Source: Stenotrophomonas ginsengisoli (GTDB lineage Bacteria > Pseudomonadota > Gammaproteobacteria > Xanthomonadales > Xanthomonadaceae). Taken from it: a stretch of 35,418 bases of DNA. Made by a program: the position numbers and the translations under genes. Below are positions 7,754-17,321 of this stretch, in pieces (positions within the stretch are counted from its first letter, which is position 1; each line of letters opens with the position of its first letter). The stretch spans positions 1-35,418 of the forward strand of contig NZ_LDJM01000047.1 in assembly GCF_001431485.1 (NCBI RefSeq). The letters are read 5' to 3'. The notes under the pieces were generated by a model. It saw only the letters and a list, made by a program, of their open reading frames with translations. It searched no databases and was not told the origin of the DNA.

Positions 7754-8449
7754 ATGCCCATTGCCGCCATTACCCTGGACCTGGACGACACCCTGTGGCC
7801 GTTCGCCCCGATCGCCACCCAGATTGACCAGGTGCTGGACGACTGGCTGCGCCAGCACAGCCCGGCCACCGCCGAGCGCTTCCCGATCCCGGCGATGCAG
7901 ACCCTGCGCGTGCAGACTTGGGAGGCCCACCCGGAACTGGCCCATGACCTGTCGGCGCTGCGCCGGATCACCCTGGAAGCGGCCTTCCGCGCCAGCGGTG
8001 AATCACTGGACCTGGTGGCCCCGGCCTACGAGGCCTTCTACGCCGCGCGCAACCGGGTCACCTTCTATGACGATGCGCTGGCCGCGCTGGAGCGCATTGC
8101 CGCCCGCTTTCCGATCGGCGCGCTGACCAACGGCAATGCCGACCTGGCCGCCATCGGCATCGACCACCTGTTTGTGTTCCAGCTCGGTGCCCGCGAGCAC
8201 GGCGTGGCCAAGCCGGCGGCCAGCATCTTCCATGCCGCCTGCCAGCAACTGGCCCTGCCGCCGGAGCGCGTGCTGCATGTGGGCGACCACATCGAGCTGG
8301 ATGTGGCCGGCGCCCAGCGCGCGGGCCTGCGCGGCTGCTGGATCAACCGCATCGATGCGCACTGGAACAACCCCGAGCTGCAGCCGGACCTGCAGTTCGA
8401 CACCTTGACCGGGCTGGCCGACTGGCTGGACGCACACGTCGCCGCCTGA
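7754..8449 (+). CDS. HAD-superfamily phosphatase (subfamily IA, YigB-like)
   Basis: The 231-residue product carries all four HAD motifs: DLDDTLW near residue 9 (nucleophile and general acid/base Asp), GALTNGN as motif II, the lysine in VAKPAASIF as motif III, and HVGDHIELDVAGA as the acidic motif IV. The helical cap between motifs I and II is typical of subfamily IA, which includes the flavin mononucleotide phosphatase YigB; the substrate is not determined. The start could be the ATG at 7754 or a GTG two codons earlier, and neither has a strong ribosome-binding site. The gene precedes the aminopeptidase by only 21 bases and probably shares its transcript. Confidence 0.88.
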   Translation: MPIAAITLDLDDTLWPFAPIATQIDQVLDDWLRQHSPATAERFPIPAMQTLRVQTWEAHPELAHDLSALRRITLEAAFRASGESLDLVAPAYEAFYAARNRVTFYDDALAALERIAARFPIGALTNGNADLAAIGIDHLFVFQLGAREHGVAKPAASIFHAACQQLALPPERVLHVGDHIELDVAGAQRAGLRGCWINRIDAHWNNPELQPDLQFDTLTGLADWLDAHVAA

Positions 8450-8470
8450 CCCCTGCAACGAGGACACCGC

Positions 8471-9835
8471 ATGACCACCCTGCCCACCGGCTTCACCGCC
8501 AGCACCGACCAGGCCCTGCCGCTGTACGTGCTGGACACCACTTCCTTCGCCGCCTGGCGTGCCGGCCAGAGCGCGGCCGTGGCCGCCTTCCTGGACGCCA
8601 CCGGCTTTGCCGCTGCCGCCGGCAGCGTGGCCCTGATCCCGGGCCCGGACGGTCTGGCCGCCGCGGTGATCGGCGTGGGTGACCGTGCCGATGCCTATGC
8701 TTACGCCCACGCCCCGTTCGCCCTGCCCGCCGGCAGCGTCTGGCAGCTGGCCAGCGACGACACCGATGCCGACCTGCTGGCCCTGGGCTGGGGCCTGGGC
8801 AGCTACCGCTTCAACCGCTACCGCAAGCCGGCCCGCCAGCCGGCACGGCTGGCCGCCACCCCGAGCGAGGAAGTGGCCGCGCTGATTGCCGCCTGCTGCC
8901 AGGTGCGCGACCTGGTCCACACACCGACCGAGGACATGGGCCCGCAGCAGCTGGAAGACACCGTCAAGGCGATGGCCGCTGCCCATGGCGGCCAGTTCTC
9001 GGTGCTGGCCGGCGATGAACTGCTGGCCCACAACTTCCCCACCATCCATGCCGTGGGCCGCGCCTCGCACCGCGCCCCGCGCCTGATCGAACTGCGCTGG
9101 GGCCCGGCCGATGCACCCAAGCTGACCCTGGTCGGCAAGGGTGTGTGCTTTGACACCGGCGGCCTGGACCTGAAGCCGGCCGACGGCATGCGCAACATGA
9201 AGAAGGACATGGGCGGTGCGGCCCATGCCATCGGCCTGGCCTCGCTGGTGATGGCACGCAAGCTGCCGGTGCAGCTGACCCTGCTGGTGGCCGCGGTGGA
9301 AAACGCCATTGGTCCGGATGCGCTGCGCCCGGGCGAGGTGGTCACCACCCGTGCCGGGATCAGCGTGGAAATCGACAACACCGACGCCGAAGGCCGTCTG
9401 ATCCTGTGCGACGCCCTGGCCTATGCAGCCGAAGGCAAGCCGGAAGCGATCATCGACTTTGCCACCCTGACCGGCGCGGCGCGCATTGCCCTGGGCCCGG
9501 ACCTGCCGGCCCTGTTTGCCAATGACGACGTGCTGGCCCAGCAGTGGATCGACGCCGGCGAAGCCACCCGTGACCCGGTCTGGCGCATGCCGCTGTACCG
9601 CCCGTACCTGCGCTACCTCAACAGCGGCGTGGCCGACATGGCCAATGCCGGCTCGCGCATGGCCGGTGCAGTGACCGCCGCGCTGTACCTGGAGCGCTTC
9701 ATCCCGGCCGGCCAGACCTGGGCCCACCTGGACGTGTACGCCTGGAACGACACCGACCGCCCGGGCCGCCCCGCCGGTGGCGAAGCCCTGGCCCTGCGCA
9801 GCGCCTGGGCCCTGCTCAAGACCCGCTACGCCTGA
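8471..9835 (+). CDS. M17-family leucyl aminopeptidase (cytosol aminopeptidase)
   Basis: This 454-residue cytosolic metallopeptidase has the M17 signatures: VGKGVCFDTGGLDLKP (metal-binding Lys and Asp), MKKDMGGAAHAIG, and NTDAEGRLIL (the family hallmark with metal-binding Asp and Glu). It removes N-terminal amino acids from peptides using two metal ions. The N-terminal macrodomain-like half is present but divergent, and the length is slightly below the roughly 500 residues of PepA, closer to the PepB-like branch. The ATG at 8471 follows ACGAGGAC. A strong terminator follows at 9876. Confidence 0.93.
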   Translation: MTTLPTGFTASTDQALPLYVLDTTSFAAWRAGQSAAVAAFLDATGFAAAAGSVALIPGPDGLAAAVIGVGDRADAYAYAHAPFALPAGSVWQLASDDTDADLLALGWGLGSYRFNRYRKPARQPARLAATPSEEVAALIAACCQVRDLVHTPTEDMGPQQLEDTVKAMAAAHGGQFSVLAGDELLAHNFPTIHAVGRASHRAPRLIELRWGPADAPKLTLVGKGVCFDTGGLDLKPADGMRNMKKDMGGAAHAIGLASLVMARKLPVQLTLLVAAVENAIGPDALRPGEVVTTRAGISVEIDNTDAEGRLILCDALAYAAEGKPEAIIDFATLTGAARIALGPDLPALFANDDVLAQQWIDAGEATRDPVWRMPLYRPYLRYLNSGVADMANAGSRMAGAVTAALYLERFIPAGQTWAHLDVYAWNDTDRPGRPAGGEALALRSAWALLKTRYA

Positions 9836-9875
9836 GCCGCCCACGCCGCGCGATGCGGCAGCACAAGCCCTCCGA

Positions 9876-9903
9876 CCCCGCCGGCAACGGCGGGGTTTTT
9901 GTT
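9876..9903 (+). terminator. Rho-independent terminator after the aminopeptidase gene
   Basis: CCCCGCCG pairs perfectly with CGGCGGGG across a GCAA tetraloop, and the stem is followed by TTTTTGTT. It lies 40 bases past the stop codon of the aminopeptidase gene. Confidence 0.92.
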
Positions 9904-10067
9904 GCAGCGTCAGCGCTGCGCTGGCCATGAACACCGCGACCCGGCCGGACATCAACGGCGCGCCGGCGTTACCTGCACGGCAATCCGCTGTCCAGCGCCA
10001 ATGGGCACTTCAATCCGTTGCCGGGACAGGTTGATACTGTGCCGACCCAGCAAACGATCCCGCCCCG

Positions 10068-11126
10068 ATGCCTCCAGCTCCCTTGACCCCACGCCAGCGT
10101 CTGGCCCGGACCGCGGCAATCAGCGCCCTGCTCGCCGCCGCCGCTGCCGGCCTGCTGTACCTGGCCGACCGTCTGGGCCCGGCGCGTCAGGCCCGGCAGT
10201 TCATCGACACCATCGAGGCCAGCGGTGCCCGCCATGCCGGCTACCGCCGCGCACACAGCCATGGTGTCTGTGTCTCGGGCTGGTTTGAACCCAAACCGGC
10301 ACTGGCCCAGTTGTCGCGAGCATCGATGTTCACCCAGACGCGGATCCCGGCGCAGGGCCGGCTGTCGATCGGTGGCGGCGGCCCGGAAGCCGCCGAGGCC
10401 GCCGCGCGGGTGCGCAGCCTGGCCCTGCAGCTGACCGCTGAGGATGGCCAGCAATGGCGGCTGGCGATGAACAGCTTCCCGTTCTTCGGCATGCCCAGTG
10501 CCGAGGCGTTCCTGGAACAGGTACGCGCGCAGACCCCGGACCCGGCCACCGGCAAGCCGGACCCGGCCGCCATCGCCGCGCTGCAGGCCCGCTACCCCAG
10601 TGCGCGTGCCTTTGCCCAGTGGGCGCGCACGGCACCGTGGACCGACAGCTGGGCCAATACCGGCTACAACGGCATCCACACCTTCTACTTTGTCGACGCT
10701 GATGGCCAGCGCACCCCGCTGCGCTGGTCGTTCGTCCCACTGGCCGAGGCACAGACCATGAGCGAGCAGCAGCGCCAGCACGCACCGGCCAATTACCTGA
10801 GTACCGAGCTGGCCGGACGCCTGGCCCAGGGTCCGGTCGGCTGGACCCTGCAGCTGCAGCTGGCCGAGCCGGTTGATGTACTGGAAGACCCGTCCATCGC
10901 CTGGCCGCAGGAGCGGCCCACGGTCGATGCCGGCACGCTGTGGATCGATGCGATGCAGCCCCAGCAGGGCGGTTACTGCGATGGCGTCAATTTTGACCCC
11001 ACCGTGGTTCCGGATGGCATCGTCACCTCGGCCGACCCGATCCTGGCGGTGCGCTCGGCGGTCTACGCCCAGTCCTGGAACCGCCGGCTGCAGGAGCAGC
11101 GCCAGGCAACGGAGGCCAAGCCATGA
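10068..11126 (+). CDS. Catalase-family peroxidase, membrane-anchored (SrpA-like)
   Basis: The 352-residue product is a short member of the heme catalase superfamily. An N-terminal hydrophobic segment (residues about 12-32) would anchor it to the inner membrane with the catalytic domain in the periplasm. The distal heme-pocket His lies in RAHSHGVCVSGWFEP, and the C-terminal SAVYAQSWNRR holds the expected proximal Tyr/Arg heme motif. Typical catalases are about 480 residues; this short form is expected to act mainly as a peroxidase. It overlaps the cytochrome b561 gene by ATGA, suggesting that the cytochrome supplies electrons. The ATG at 10068 lacks a good Shine-Dalgarno sequence; a GATACT element at about 10033 might be a -10 box. 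Confidence 0.87.
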   Translation: MPPAPLTPRQRLARTAAISALLAAAAAGLLYLADRLGPARQARQFIDTIEASGARHAGYRRAHSHGVCVSGWFEPKPALAQLSRASMFTQTRIPAQGRLSIGGGGPEAAEAAARVRSLALQLTAEDGQQWRLAMNSFPFFGMPSAEAFLEQVRAQTPDPATGKPDPAAIAALQARYPSARAFAQWARTAPWTDSWANTGYNGIHTFYFVDADGQRTPLRWSFVPLAEAQTMSEQQRQHAPANYLSTELAGRLAQGPVGWTLQLQLAEPVDVLEDPSIAWPQERPTVDAGTLWIDAMQPQQGGYCDGVNFDPTVVPDGIVTSADPILAVRSAVYAQSWNRRLQEQRQATEAKP

Positions 11127-11662
11127 GCGCACAACCGGACCGTTTCCGCCTCAGCCTGCGCGTACTGCACTGGCTGATGGCGGTATTGATCGTGGCGATG
11201 CTGGCGGTCGGCCTGCTGATGACCAGCTCGCTGACCCTGCGACCGCTGATGCTGGACATCCACCGCCCGCTGGGCGTGGCGATCCTGCTGCTGGCCCTGC
11301 TGCGCCTGGGCCTGCGTCTGACCGGGGCGACCCCGCCGCTGCCATCCAGCCTGCCGCGCTGGCAGGTGTGGGCGGCGCAGGCCAGCCATGTCGCGCTGTA
11401 TGCGCTGATGCTGGCGATGCCGCTGCTGGGCTGGGCGATGCTCTCGGCCGGTGGCATGCCGGTACAGCTGTGGCCAGGCATGCTGCTACCGGCGCTGGTC
11501 GCGCCCTCGCCTGCGCTGTACAGCCTGCTGCACCAGATCCACCAGCTCGGTGCCTGGACGCTGGCGGCGCTGGTGCTGGGCCACGTCGGTGCCGCCCTGC
11601 ACCATGCCTGGCTGCGGCGTGACGGGGTCTGGCAGGCGATGGCCGGCGGCCGTAGCGACTGA
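11123..11662 (+). CDS. Cytochrome b561 family membrane protein
   Basis: This 179-residue protein has four hydrophobic helices and the paired histidines expected of di-heme cytochrome b561: RVLHWLM in helix 1, LDIHRPLG before helix 2, QASHVALYAL in helix 3 and LLHQIHQLGAWTL in helix 4. It would carry electrons across the inner membrane from the quinol pool. Its start overlaps the stop of the catalase-like gene by four bases, implying translational coupling. In related genomes such a pair is common, so I infer it reduces the peroxidase heme or feeds peroxide removal. Confidence 0.9.
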   Translation: MSAQPDRFRLSLRVLHWLMAVLIVAMLAVGLLMTSSLTLRPLMLDIHRPLGVAILLLALLRLGLRLTGATPPLPSSLPRWQVWAAQASHVALYALMLAMPLLGWAMLSAGGMPVQLWPGMLLPALVAPSPALYSLLHQIHQLGAWTLAALVLGHVGAALHHAWLRRDGVWQAMAGGRSD

Positions 11663-11717
11663 ACCCGCCGGCACGGCCGGGCTGGCCCGCGCTCAGCGCC
11701 GCCGGGTGGCGCCCGGC

Positions 11718-13400
11718 TCAGTCTTCCTGGCCATCGACCAGCGCGCGGTCGCGGCCTTGGCGCTTGGCCCGGTACAGGGCCTGGTCGGCGCGCTGCAGCA
11801 GTTGTTCGGCACTGTCGCGGCCGGCAGCGGCAATGCCGATGGAGGCGGTGATCGCCGGCAGTTCGTGGCCCATGTGCTCCACCCGCAGCGCGCGGATGGC
11901 ATCAAGCAGCTGGGCGGCACGGGCGCTGGCCTGTTCCACGCTGGCCTCGGGCAGCAGCACGGTGAACTCCTCGCCGCCGTAACGGCAGGCGATGTCCTCG
12001 GTGCGCAGCTGGGCCTGCAGCAGCTTGCCCAGCGCGGCCAGCAAGGCATCGCCACCGGGGTGGCCGTGGGTGTCGTTGAAGGTCTTGAAGTGGTCCACGT
12101 CCAGCATCAGCACGCTGAAGGGCAGGCCGCGGCGCTGGCAACGGGCCAGCTCGCGCACCAGCGATTCTTCCAGGTAGCGGCGGTTGAACAGGCCGGTGAG
12201 CGGGTCGCGGATGGACTGCACGCGCAGCTTTTCCTGCAGCGAGATGGTGTGCAGGGTCATGGACAGCTGTTCGGCGGCGGCATGCACCAGCTCCATGCGC
12301 CGCATCAGCGCCGGATCGGTGCTGGAAATGTAGACAAAGCCCACCTGCACCCCCTGCGCGGTGAGCGGGATGCAGGCCAGCTGGCCGGCACTGCCCGGCT
12401 CGGCAGCGGCCAGATGCTGGCAACGGGCAGCGACCTCGTCGGCACTGTTGAGGTGGATCTGGCCACGGCGCAGGGCCCAGCAGTGTTCCGGCGGCACCAG
12501 CGCCTGGCTGTCGACCACATGGGTGCCCCAGACGGCCAGCTGTTCGGCATAGTCGCGCGAGGCGCGGATGCGGTAGACGGTGCCGCCACTGCCCGGCAGC
12601 AGGCGTGACAGCAGCTGGGTGGTCAGGGCCACGGCTTCGTCGGCGTTGTGGCTGTTCTGCAGCAGGCCGGCATAGCGGGTCAGTTCGGCCAGGCCGGAAC
12701 GGTGGCGCTCCGATTCGGCCAGCGATTGCTGCAGGCGGGCGGCGGCCTCCTTGTTGCGCTGCTCGGCACGGCTGCGCCGCCGCATCTCGCCCAGCAGGCG
12801 CAGGTAGACCAGGCCGAGCAGGACGATGCCCAGCGGGATGCCGATCACCGCCAGCACACGCAGGGTCAGCGCGCTGCGCTGGCTGGACTGGTCTCGCCGG
12901 GCCAGCAACTGGCGCTCGGTGGCGATCAACTGCTGGGCCATCAGGCGGATCTGCGAGGACACCGCCAGCACTTCATCATCGATCCCGGCACGCGCTTCCT
13001 CCAGGCCACCACGGCGGTAGCGCTCCAGGTTGCCGCGGATCTGCTCCAGGCGCTGGGTTTCCAGCTGCTGCATCTGCTCCACCCGGGCCCGCTGGGCCGG
13101 GTTGTCGGCCACCAGGGTGTGCAGGCGGTCCAGCAGGGGCTGCAGCTGCTCGTGGTTGCTGCGGTAGGCAACCAGGTAGTCGACGTCACTGGTCAACAAG
13201 TAACCACGTTGGGCACTTTCGGCATCGCGCAGGCGCGCCTCGAAAGCATCCACACTGGCGATCACCTCGTTGGTGTGGGACACATAGCGGGCATCGGCAA
13301 TGAAGCGCTGCACGCCCCACAGCACGCCTGCGCCCACGCCGACAAAGATCGTCGCGGCCACCAGCAGCCCTGCCCAGTTTGTGATGTTGGCCTTGCGCAC
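11718..13400 (-). CDS. Membrane diguanylate cyclase (CHASE3-GAF-GGDEF)
   Basis: The protein (560 residues from the start chosen) makes cyclic di-GMP. Order: a first membrane helix (NWAGLLVAATIFVGVGAGVL), a periplasmic CHASE3-like sensor (about residues 40-180, with AFEARLRDAESAQRGYLLT), a second membrane helix (VLAVIGIPLGIVLLGLVYL), a GAF-like domain, and a C-terminal GGDEF domain. The active-site loop reads YGGEEF, which is catalytically competent. An RTED sequence shortly upstream is a proper RxxD inhibitory site, so product feedback is expected. I chose a GTG at 13398-13400 because AGGAG lies eight bases upstream. An ATG 11 codons and a GTG 16 codons farther upstream have no comparable site. 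Confidence 0.9.
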   Translation of the reverse strand: MRKANITNWAGLLVAATIFVGVGAGVLWGVQRFIADARYVSHTNEVIASVDAFEARLRDAESAQRGYLLTSDVDYLVAYRSNHEQLQPLLDRLHTLVADNPAQRARVEQMQQLETQRLEQIRGNLERYRRGGLEEARAGIDDEVLAVSSQIRLMAQQLIATERQLLARRDQSSQRSALTLRVLAVIGIPLGIVLLGLVYLRLLGEMRRRSRAEQRNKEAAARLQQSLAESERHRSGLAELTRYAGLLQNSHNADEAVALTTQLLSRLLPGSGGTVYRIRASRDYAEQLAVWGTHVVDSQALVPPEHCWALRRGQIHLNSADEVAARCQHLAAAEPGSAGQLACIPLTAQGVQVGFVYISSTDPALMRRMELVHAAAEQLSMTLHTISLQEKLRVQSIRDPLTGLFNRRYLEESLVRELARCQRRGLPFSVLMLDVDHFKTFNDTHGHPGGDALLAALGKLLQAQLRTEDIACRYGGEEFTVLLPEASVEQASARAAQLLDAIRALRVEHMGHELPAITASIGIAAAGRDSAEQLLQRADQALYRAKRQGRDRALVDGQED

Positions 13401-13477
13401 TGCGCCGTCTCCTGCTCGATCAAGCCTTGTCATGATGCCGACATGCACACTTCATGCCACGCCGCCCATTGGGCACG

Positions 13478-13504
13478 AAAAAGGCGTGCCCTGCCGGGCA
13501 CGCC
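13478..13504 (-). terminator. Rho-independent terminator after the pirin operon
   Basis: GGCGTGCCC pairs perfectly with GGGCACGCC (9 bp, four-base loop). On the minus strand the stem is followed by five T residues. It lies just past the stop of the first pirin gene and separates it from the diguanylate cyclase gene. Confidence 0.92.
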
Positions 13505-13528
13505 CTCACATTCCCTCCTGCACGATGC

Positions 13529-14377
13529 TCACGGCAGCGGGATGAATTCCTGGTCATCGGCGTCGGGCAGCTTCATGCGCCCGGCGCGCCAGTCGGCCTT
13601 GGCCTGTTCGATGCGTTGCTTGGAGGAGGACACGAAGTTCCAGTCGATGTAACGCTCGCCCACCGGCTCGCCGCCGATCAGCATCAGCAGGGTCGGGGCG
13701 CTGGCGCGGGCCTTGGCGCCGGGGGCAAACACCGCCATCTGGCCGGGGCCGATGCGCTCGGTGCCCACCTCTATCTGGCCATGCACCACATAGGCGGCCA
13801 CCTCACCTGCCGGCATCGGCACCGCTGCGCCCGGCTGCAGCTCCAGGTGGAAATAGAACAGCGGGCTGTGCACCGGCACCGGTGAGCTCAGGCCCAGGGC
13901 CGAACCGGCAATCAAGCGGCCACGCATGCCGGCCTCCTCGATCAGCGGCACCTGCGCCGCATCGATGTGGGCGAAGGACGGATCGATCTCCTCCATGCCA
14001 TCGGGCAGGGCCAGCCAGGTCTGGATGCCGTGCAGCGGGCCGCCATGGGCGCGCTGGTACTCAAAGCGCTCGGAATGGGTGATGCCCGAGCCGGCGGTCA
14101 TCCAGTTGACCTCGCCGGGCAGGATTTCCTGCACCGAGCCGACGCTGTCACGGTGCATCATGCGCCCGTCGAACAGCCAGCTGATGGTGGCCAGGCCGAT
14201 GTGCGGGTGCGGGCGCACGTCCGCTTCCTTGGCCAGGCCGGCGGCAAACTGCGCCGGGCCCATGTGGTCGAAGAACACGAACGGGCCGACCATGCGGCGC
14301 TCACGGTGAGGCAGCACCCGGCCCACTTCGATGATGCCCAGCGAATGGCGACGTTGGTCGATCACGTTTTGCAGCAT
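13529..14377 (-). CDS. Pirin family bicupin protein (copy 1)
   Basis: This 282-residue protein is a pirin-type bicupin. The N-terminal cupin carries the metal-site pattern VRPHPHIGLATISWLFDG with HRDSVGS, and GITHSERFEYQ completes the ligand set. Members of the family act as quercetin 2,3-dioxygenases or transcription cofactors; the physiological substrate here is unknown. The ATG at 14375-14377 has AAGGAG about eight bases upstream, and a longer frame upstream lacks support. It lies 65 bases downstream of a second, smaller pirin gene on the same strand and is followed by a clear terminator, so the two form a short operon. Confidence 0.9.
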   Translation of the reverse strand: MLQNVIDQRRHSLGIIEVGRVLPHRERRMVGPFVFFDHMGPAQFAAGLAKEADVRPHPHIGLATISWLFDGRMMHRDSVGSVQEILPGEVNWMTAGSGITHSERFEYQRAHGGPLHGIQTWLALPDGMEEIDPSFAHIDAAQVPLIEEAGMRGRLIAGSALGLSSPVPVHSPLFYFHLELQPGAAVPMPAGEVAAYVVHGQIEVGTERIGPGQMAVFAPGAKARASAPTLLMLIGGEPVGERYIDWNFVSSSKQRIEQAKADWRAGRMKLPDADDQEFIPLP

Positions 14378-14442
14378 GGTGGAGCTCCTTGGAAAAATGC
14401 AGGCGGGCATCATCGCCCGGCCCATGTGGTGCAAGGTGGCGA

Positions 14443-15147
<705 letters not shown>

Positions 15148-15256
15148 GGTCAGTGCTCCTGTTCTGGCCACCGTAGGGTGGCGTGTCAGGCTGCAGTGTA
15201 AGCCATCATTTTTGGCAATAAATCACCCATCAAAACACTGATTGTTCCACCAGTGA

Positions 15257-15859
15257 CTACAACCAGCCCCGCTGCCGGGCCAGGCGGTGGGCCTCGACCC
15301 GGTTGGACACGCCCAGCTTGCTGATGCATTCAGACAGGTAGTTGCGCACCGTGCCCTGGGACAGGCCCAGGGCCGTGGCGATCTCCGCCGAGCTGCGCCC
15401 CTGCCCGGCCAGACGCAGCACCTGGCGTTCGCGCTCGCTCAACGGGTCGGCCTGCTCCCAGGCCGACACCGCCAGCTGCGGGTCGATCGCCCGGCCACCG
15501 TGCTGCACGTTGCGCAGGGCCTGGGCCAGCTGTTCGGCCGGCGCGTCCTTGAGCAGGTAGCCACGCACCCCGGCCTCCAGTGCACGCCGCAGGTAGCCGG
15601 CGCGGCCGAAGGTGGTGACGATCACCACCCGCGTGGCCAGGCCATGACGCTGCACCCGCTGGGCCAGCTCCAGGCCACCGAGCCCGGGCATTTCGATGTC
15701 GGTGACCAGCAGGTCCGGCTGGTGTTGCTGCAGGGCCAGCCAGGCCGCTTCGCCGTCAGCCACCGCGGCCACCACCTCCAGGTCGGGCTCCAGCCCGAGC
15801 AGGGCCGACAGCGCCCCGCGCACCATGGCCTGGTCTTCGGCCAGCACGATGCGGATCAT
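15257..15859 (-). CDS. DesR-like response regulator (NarL/FixJ family)
   Basis: This 200-residue regulator has a receiver domain with acidic pocket EDQ at residues 8-10, phospho-acceptor Asp54 in VTDIEMPGL and Lys in YLLKDAP. A LuxR/FixJ-type helix-turn-helix begins at LSERERQVLRL (about residue 140) and includes GTVRNYLSECISKLG. It overlaps the stop of its kinase gene by four bases and is surely its partner. The pair resembles DesK/DesR, which senses membrane state in Bacillus, but in gammaproteobacteria the signal and targets are usually unknown. A perfect palindrome upstream of the kinase (17239-17254) is a candidate binding site. Confidence 0.92.
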   Translation of the reverse strand: MIRIVLAEDQAMVRGALSALLGLEPDLEVVAAVADGEAAWLALQQHQPDLLVTDIEMPGLGGLELAQRVQRHGLATRVVIVTTFGRAGYLRRALEAGVRGYLLKDAPAEQLAQALRNVQHGGRAIDPQLAVSAWEQADPLSERERQVLRLAGQGRSSAEIATALGLSQGTVRNYLSECISKLGVSNRVEAHRLARQRGWL

Positions 15860-17160
15860 GCGCCGGCCTCCACCGTCAGCGGCACACTGATGGTCAGCTG
15901 GCTGCCCACGCCCTTTTCGCCCTCGATGGACAGCACGCCGTCCAGCGCCTCGACCCGTTCACGCATTCCCGTCAAACCGTTGCCACGTCGCTTGCCGACA
16001 CCGCGGCCATCATCGCTGATGATCATCTGCACGACATCCCCGGCCACTACAAACTGCAGGCGGGCCGTGTTGGCCTCGGCATGCCGGGCGATGTTGGTCA
16101 CCGCCTCGCGCAACACCAGCGACAGCGCGGTATCGATGGCCGGCGGCAGCGGCGGCGGGCTGTGGGCCTGCCAGCTGACGCCACGCGATTGGAGCAACAG
16201 CCCGGCCGAGGCGATCTCACCGTGCAGGTCAGTGGCCCGCATGCCCGACACCGCCGCCCGTACCTGCATCAGGGCCTGGCGTGCCACGGTCTCGGCTTCG
16301 TTGGCTTCGGCACGCGAGCGCTGCGGGTCACTGTCGGCCAGCTTGCGTGACAGCTCCAGCTTCAGGGTGATCAGCGACAGGGTGTGGCCCAGCAGGTCAT
16401 GCAGGTCACGGCCGATACGCTCGCGCTCGGCGGCACTGGCCTGGGCCCGCAGCGCGGCCTGGCTGTTGTCGAGCAACTTGCGGCGCGAGGATTCGGCAAA
16501 GTAGTACCAGGTCGACAGCAGCGAGCCGGCGACCATCACCAGCACGCCCAGGCTGCGCATCAGGCCCTGGTCCAGGGCGCTGTTGAGCCCGGCATGGAAG
16601 CCGGCCACAAACAGCACCACCAACACCTGCGCCGACTTGGACAGCTGCGGCCGGATGCCCACCAGCTCGTCCATGAACCAGCACAGCGCGAAGCTGAAGG
16701 CCAGGATCAACGAGTGGGACGGGATGCTGGCCTGCAGCGCCAGCACCGCAGTCATCATCACCAGCGACAGCACGATCGACCGCCGCGAGGGCAACCAGGT
16801 GGCCATGCACCAGAGCGCGCCGACCACCGCACCGGCGACCATTTCATAGCCCACACTGCCGGTGAAGCTGGTCAGCGAATGACTGCTGTCGGCCATCCGT
16901 ACCAGGTCACCCAGATCGGCCAGGCTGACCACGCCGGTCAGCAGCAGCAACGGCACCACGATGGCGGCAACAACGCCCAGCGCAGCCACCACGATCACCG
17001 TACCGATGGCGTAAAGAAAATCCCAGGGCTTGTGCGCCATCACCCGGGCCCAGCGCATCATCGAGGAGGCCGGGGCCGGCTGCAGCCAGTGCGGCCAATG
17101 GTCAAACAGGGTGATGGGCTGGCGGAACAGCGCACCCAGGCGAGCAGTGACAGATGACAT
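15856..17160 (-). CDS. DesK-like sensor histidine kinase (HisKA_3 family)
   Basis: The 434-residue kinase has an N-terminal multi-helix membrane sensor (about six hydrophobic stretches over residues 40-210), a coiled-coil, and a HisKA_3 dimerisation domain with RIGRDLHDLLGHTLSL, whose His is the expected phosphorylation site. The ATP-binding domain shows the N-box LREAVTNIARHAEAN and the G-boxes ISDDGRGVGKRRGNGLTGMR. It would autophosphorylate and pass the phosphate to the adjacent regulator. The ATG at 17158-17160 follows GGGAGGT. The gene is divergent from the gamma-carbonic anhydrase gene. No ABC transporter, the usual neighbour of this type of pair, is visible. Confidence 0.92.
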   Translation of the reverse strand: MSSVTARLGALFRQPITLFDHWPHWLQPAPASSMMRWARVMAHKPWDFLYAIGTVIVVAALGVVAAIVVPLLLLTGVVSLADLGDLVRMADSSHSLTSFTGSVGYEMVAGAVVGALWCMATWLPSRRSIVLSLVMMTAVLALQASIPSHSLILAFSFALCWFMDELVGIRPQLSKSAQVLVVLFVAGFHAGLNSALDQGLMRSLGVLVMVAGSLLSTWYYFAESSRRKLLDNSQAALRAQASAAERERIGRDLHDLLGHTLSLITLKLELSRKLADSDPQRSRAEANEAETVARQALMQVRAAVSGMRATDLHGEIASAGLLLQSRGVSWQAHSPPPLPPAIDTALSLVLREAVTNIARHAEANTARLQFVVAGDVVQMIISDDGRGVGKRRGNGLTGMRERVEALDGVLSIEGEKGVGSQLTISVPLTVEAGA

Positions 17161-17238
17161 CGTGGGACCTCCCTTGTGGATGCGGCCATGCTCGCTGTTT
17201 GCAGCCGGCCACCCAACCGGCAGACGTCAGCCATCGCT

Positions 17239-17254
17239 CATGACAGATGTCATG
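17239..17254. promoter_or_regulatory. Perfect palindrome, candidate operator of the two-component system
   Basis: CATGACA-GA-TGTCATG is a perfect 7-bp inverted repeat with a two-base centre. It lies about 80 bases upstream of the kinase gene and about 70 bases before the carbonic anhydrase gene. A related half, TGACAGATGACAT, spans the kinase start codon at about 17146-17158. NarL/FixJ regulators commonly bind such short inverted repeats, so autoregulation is plausible but inferred. Confidence 0.5.
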
Positions 17255-17321
17255 TCAGCAAGTCCACACCGGCACCCCGCTATCATGGCCGCTTTCCTCC
17301 TGCCTGATGACGGACTGCGCC

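Noticed and set aside
11663..11717. A terminator between the convergent cytochrome b561 and diguanylate cyclase genes.
   Set aside because: The region is very GC-rich with several possible short stems, but no T-tract on either strand.
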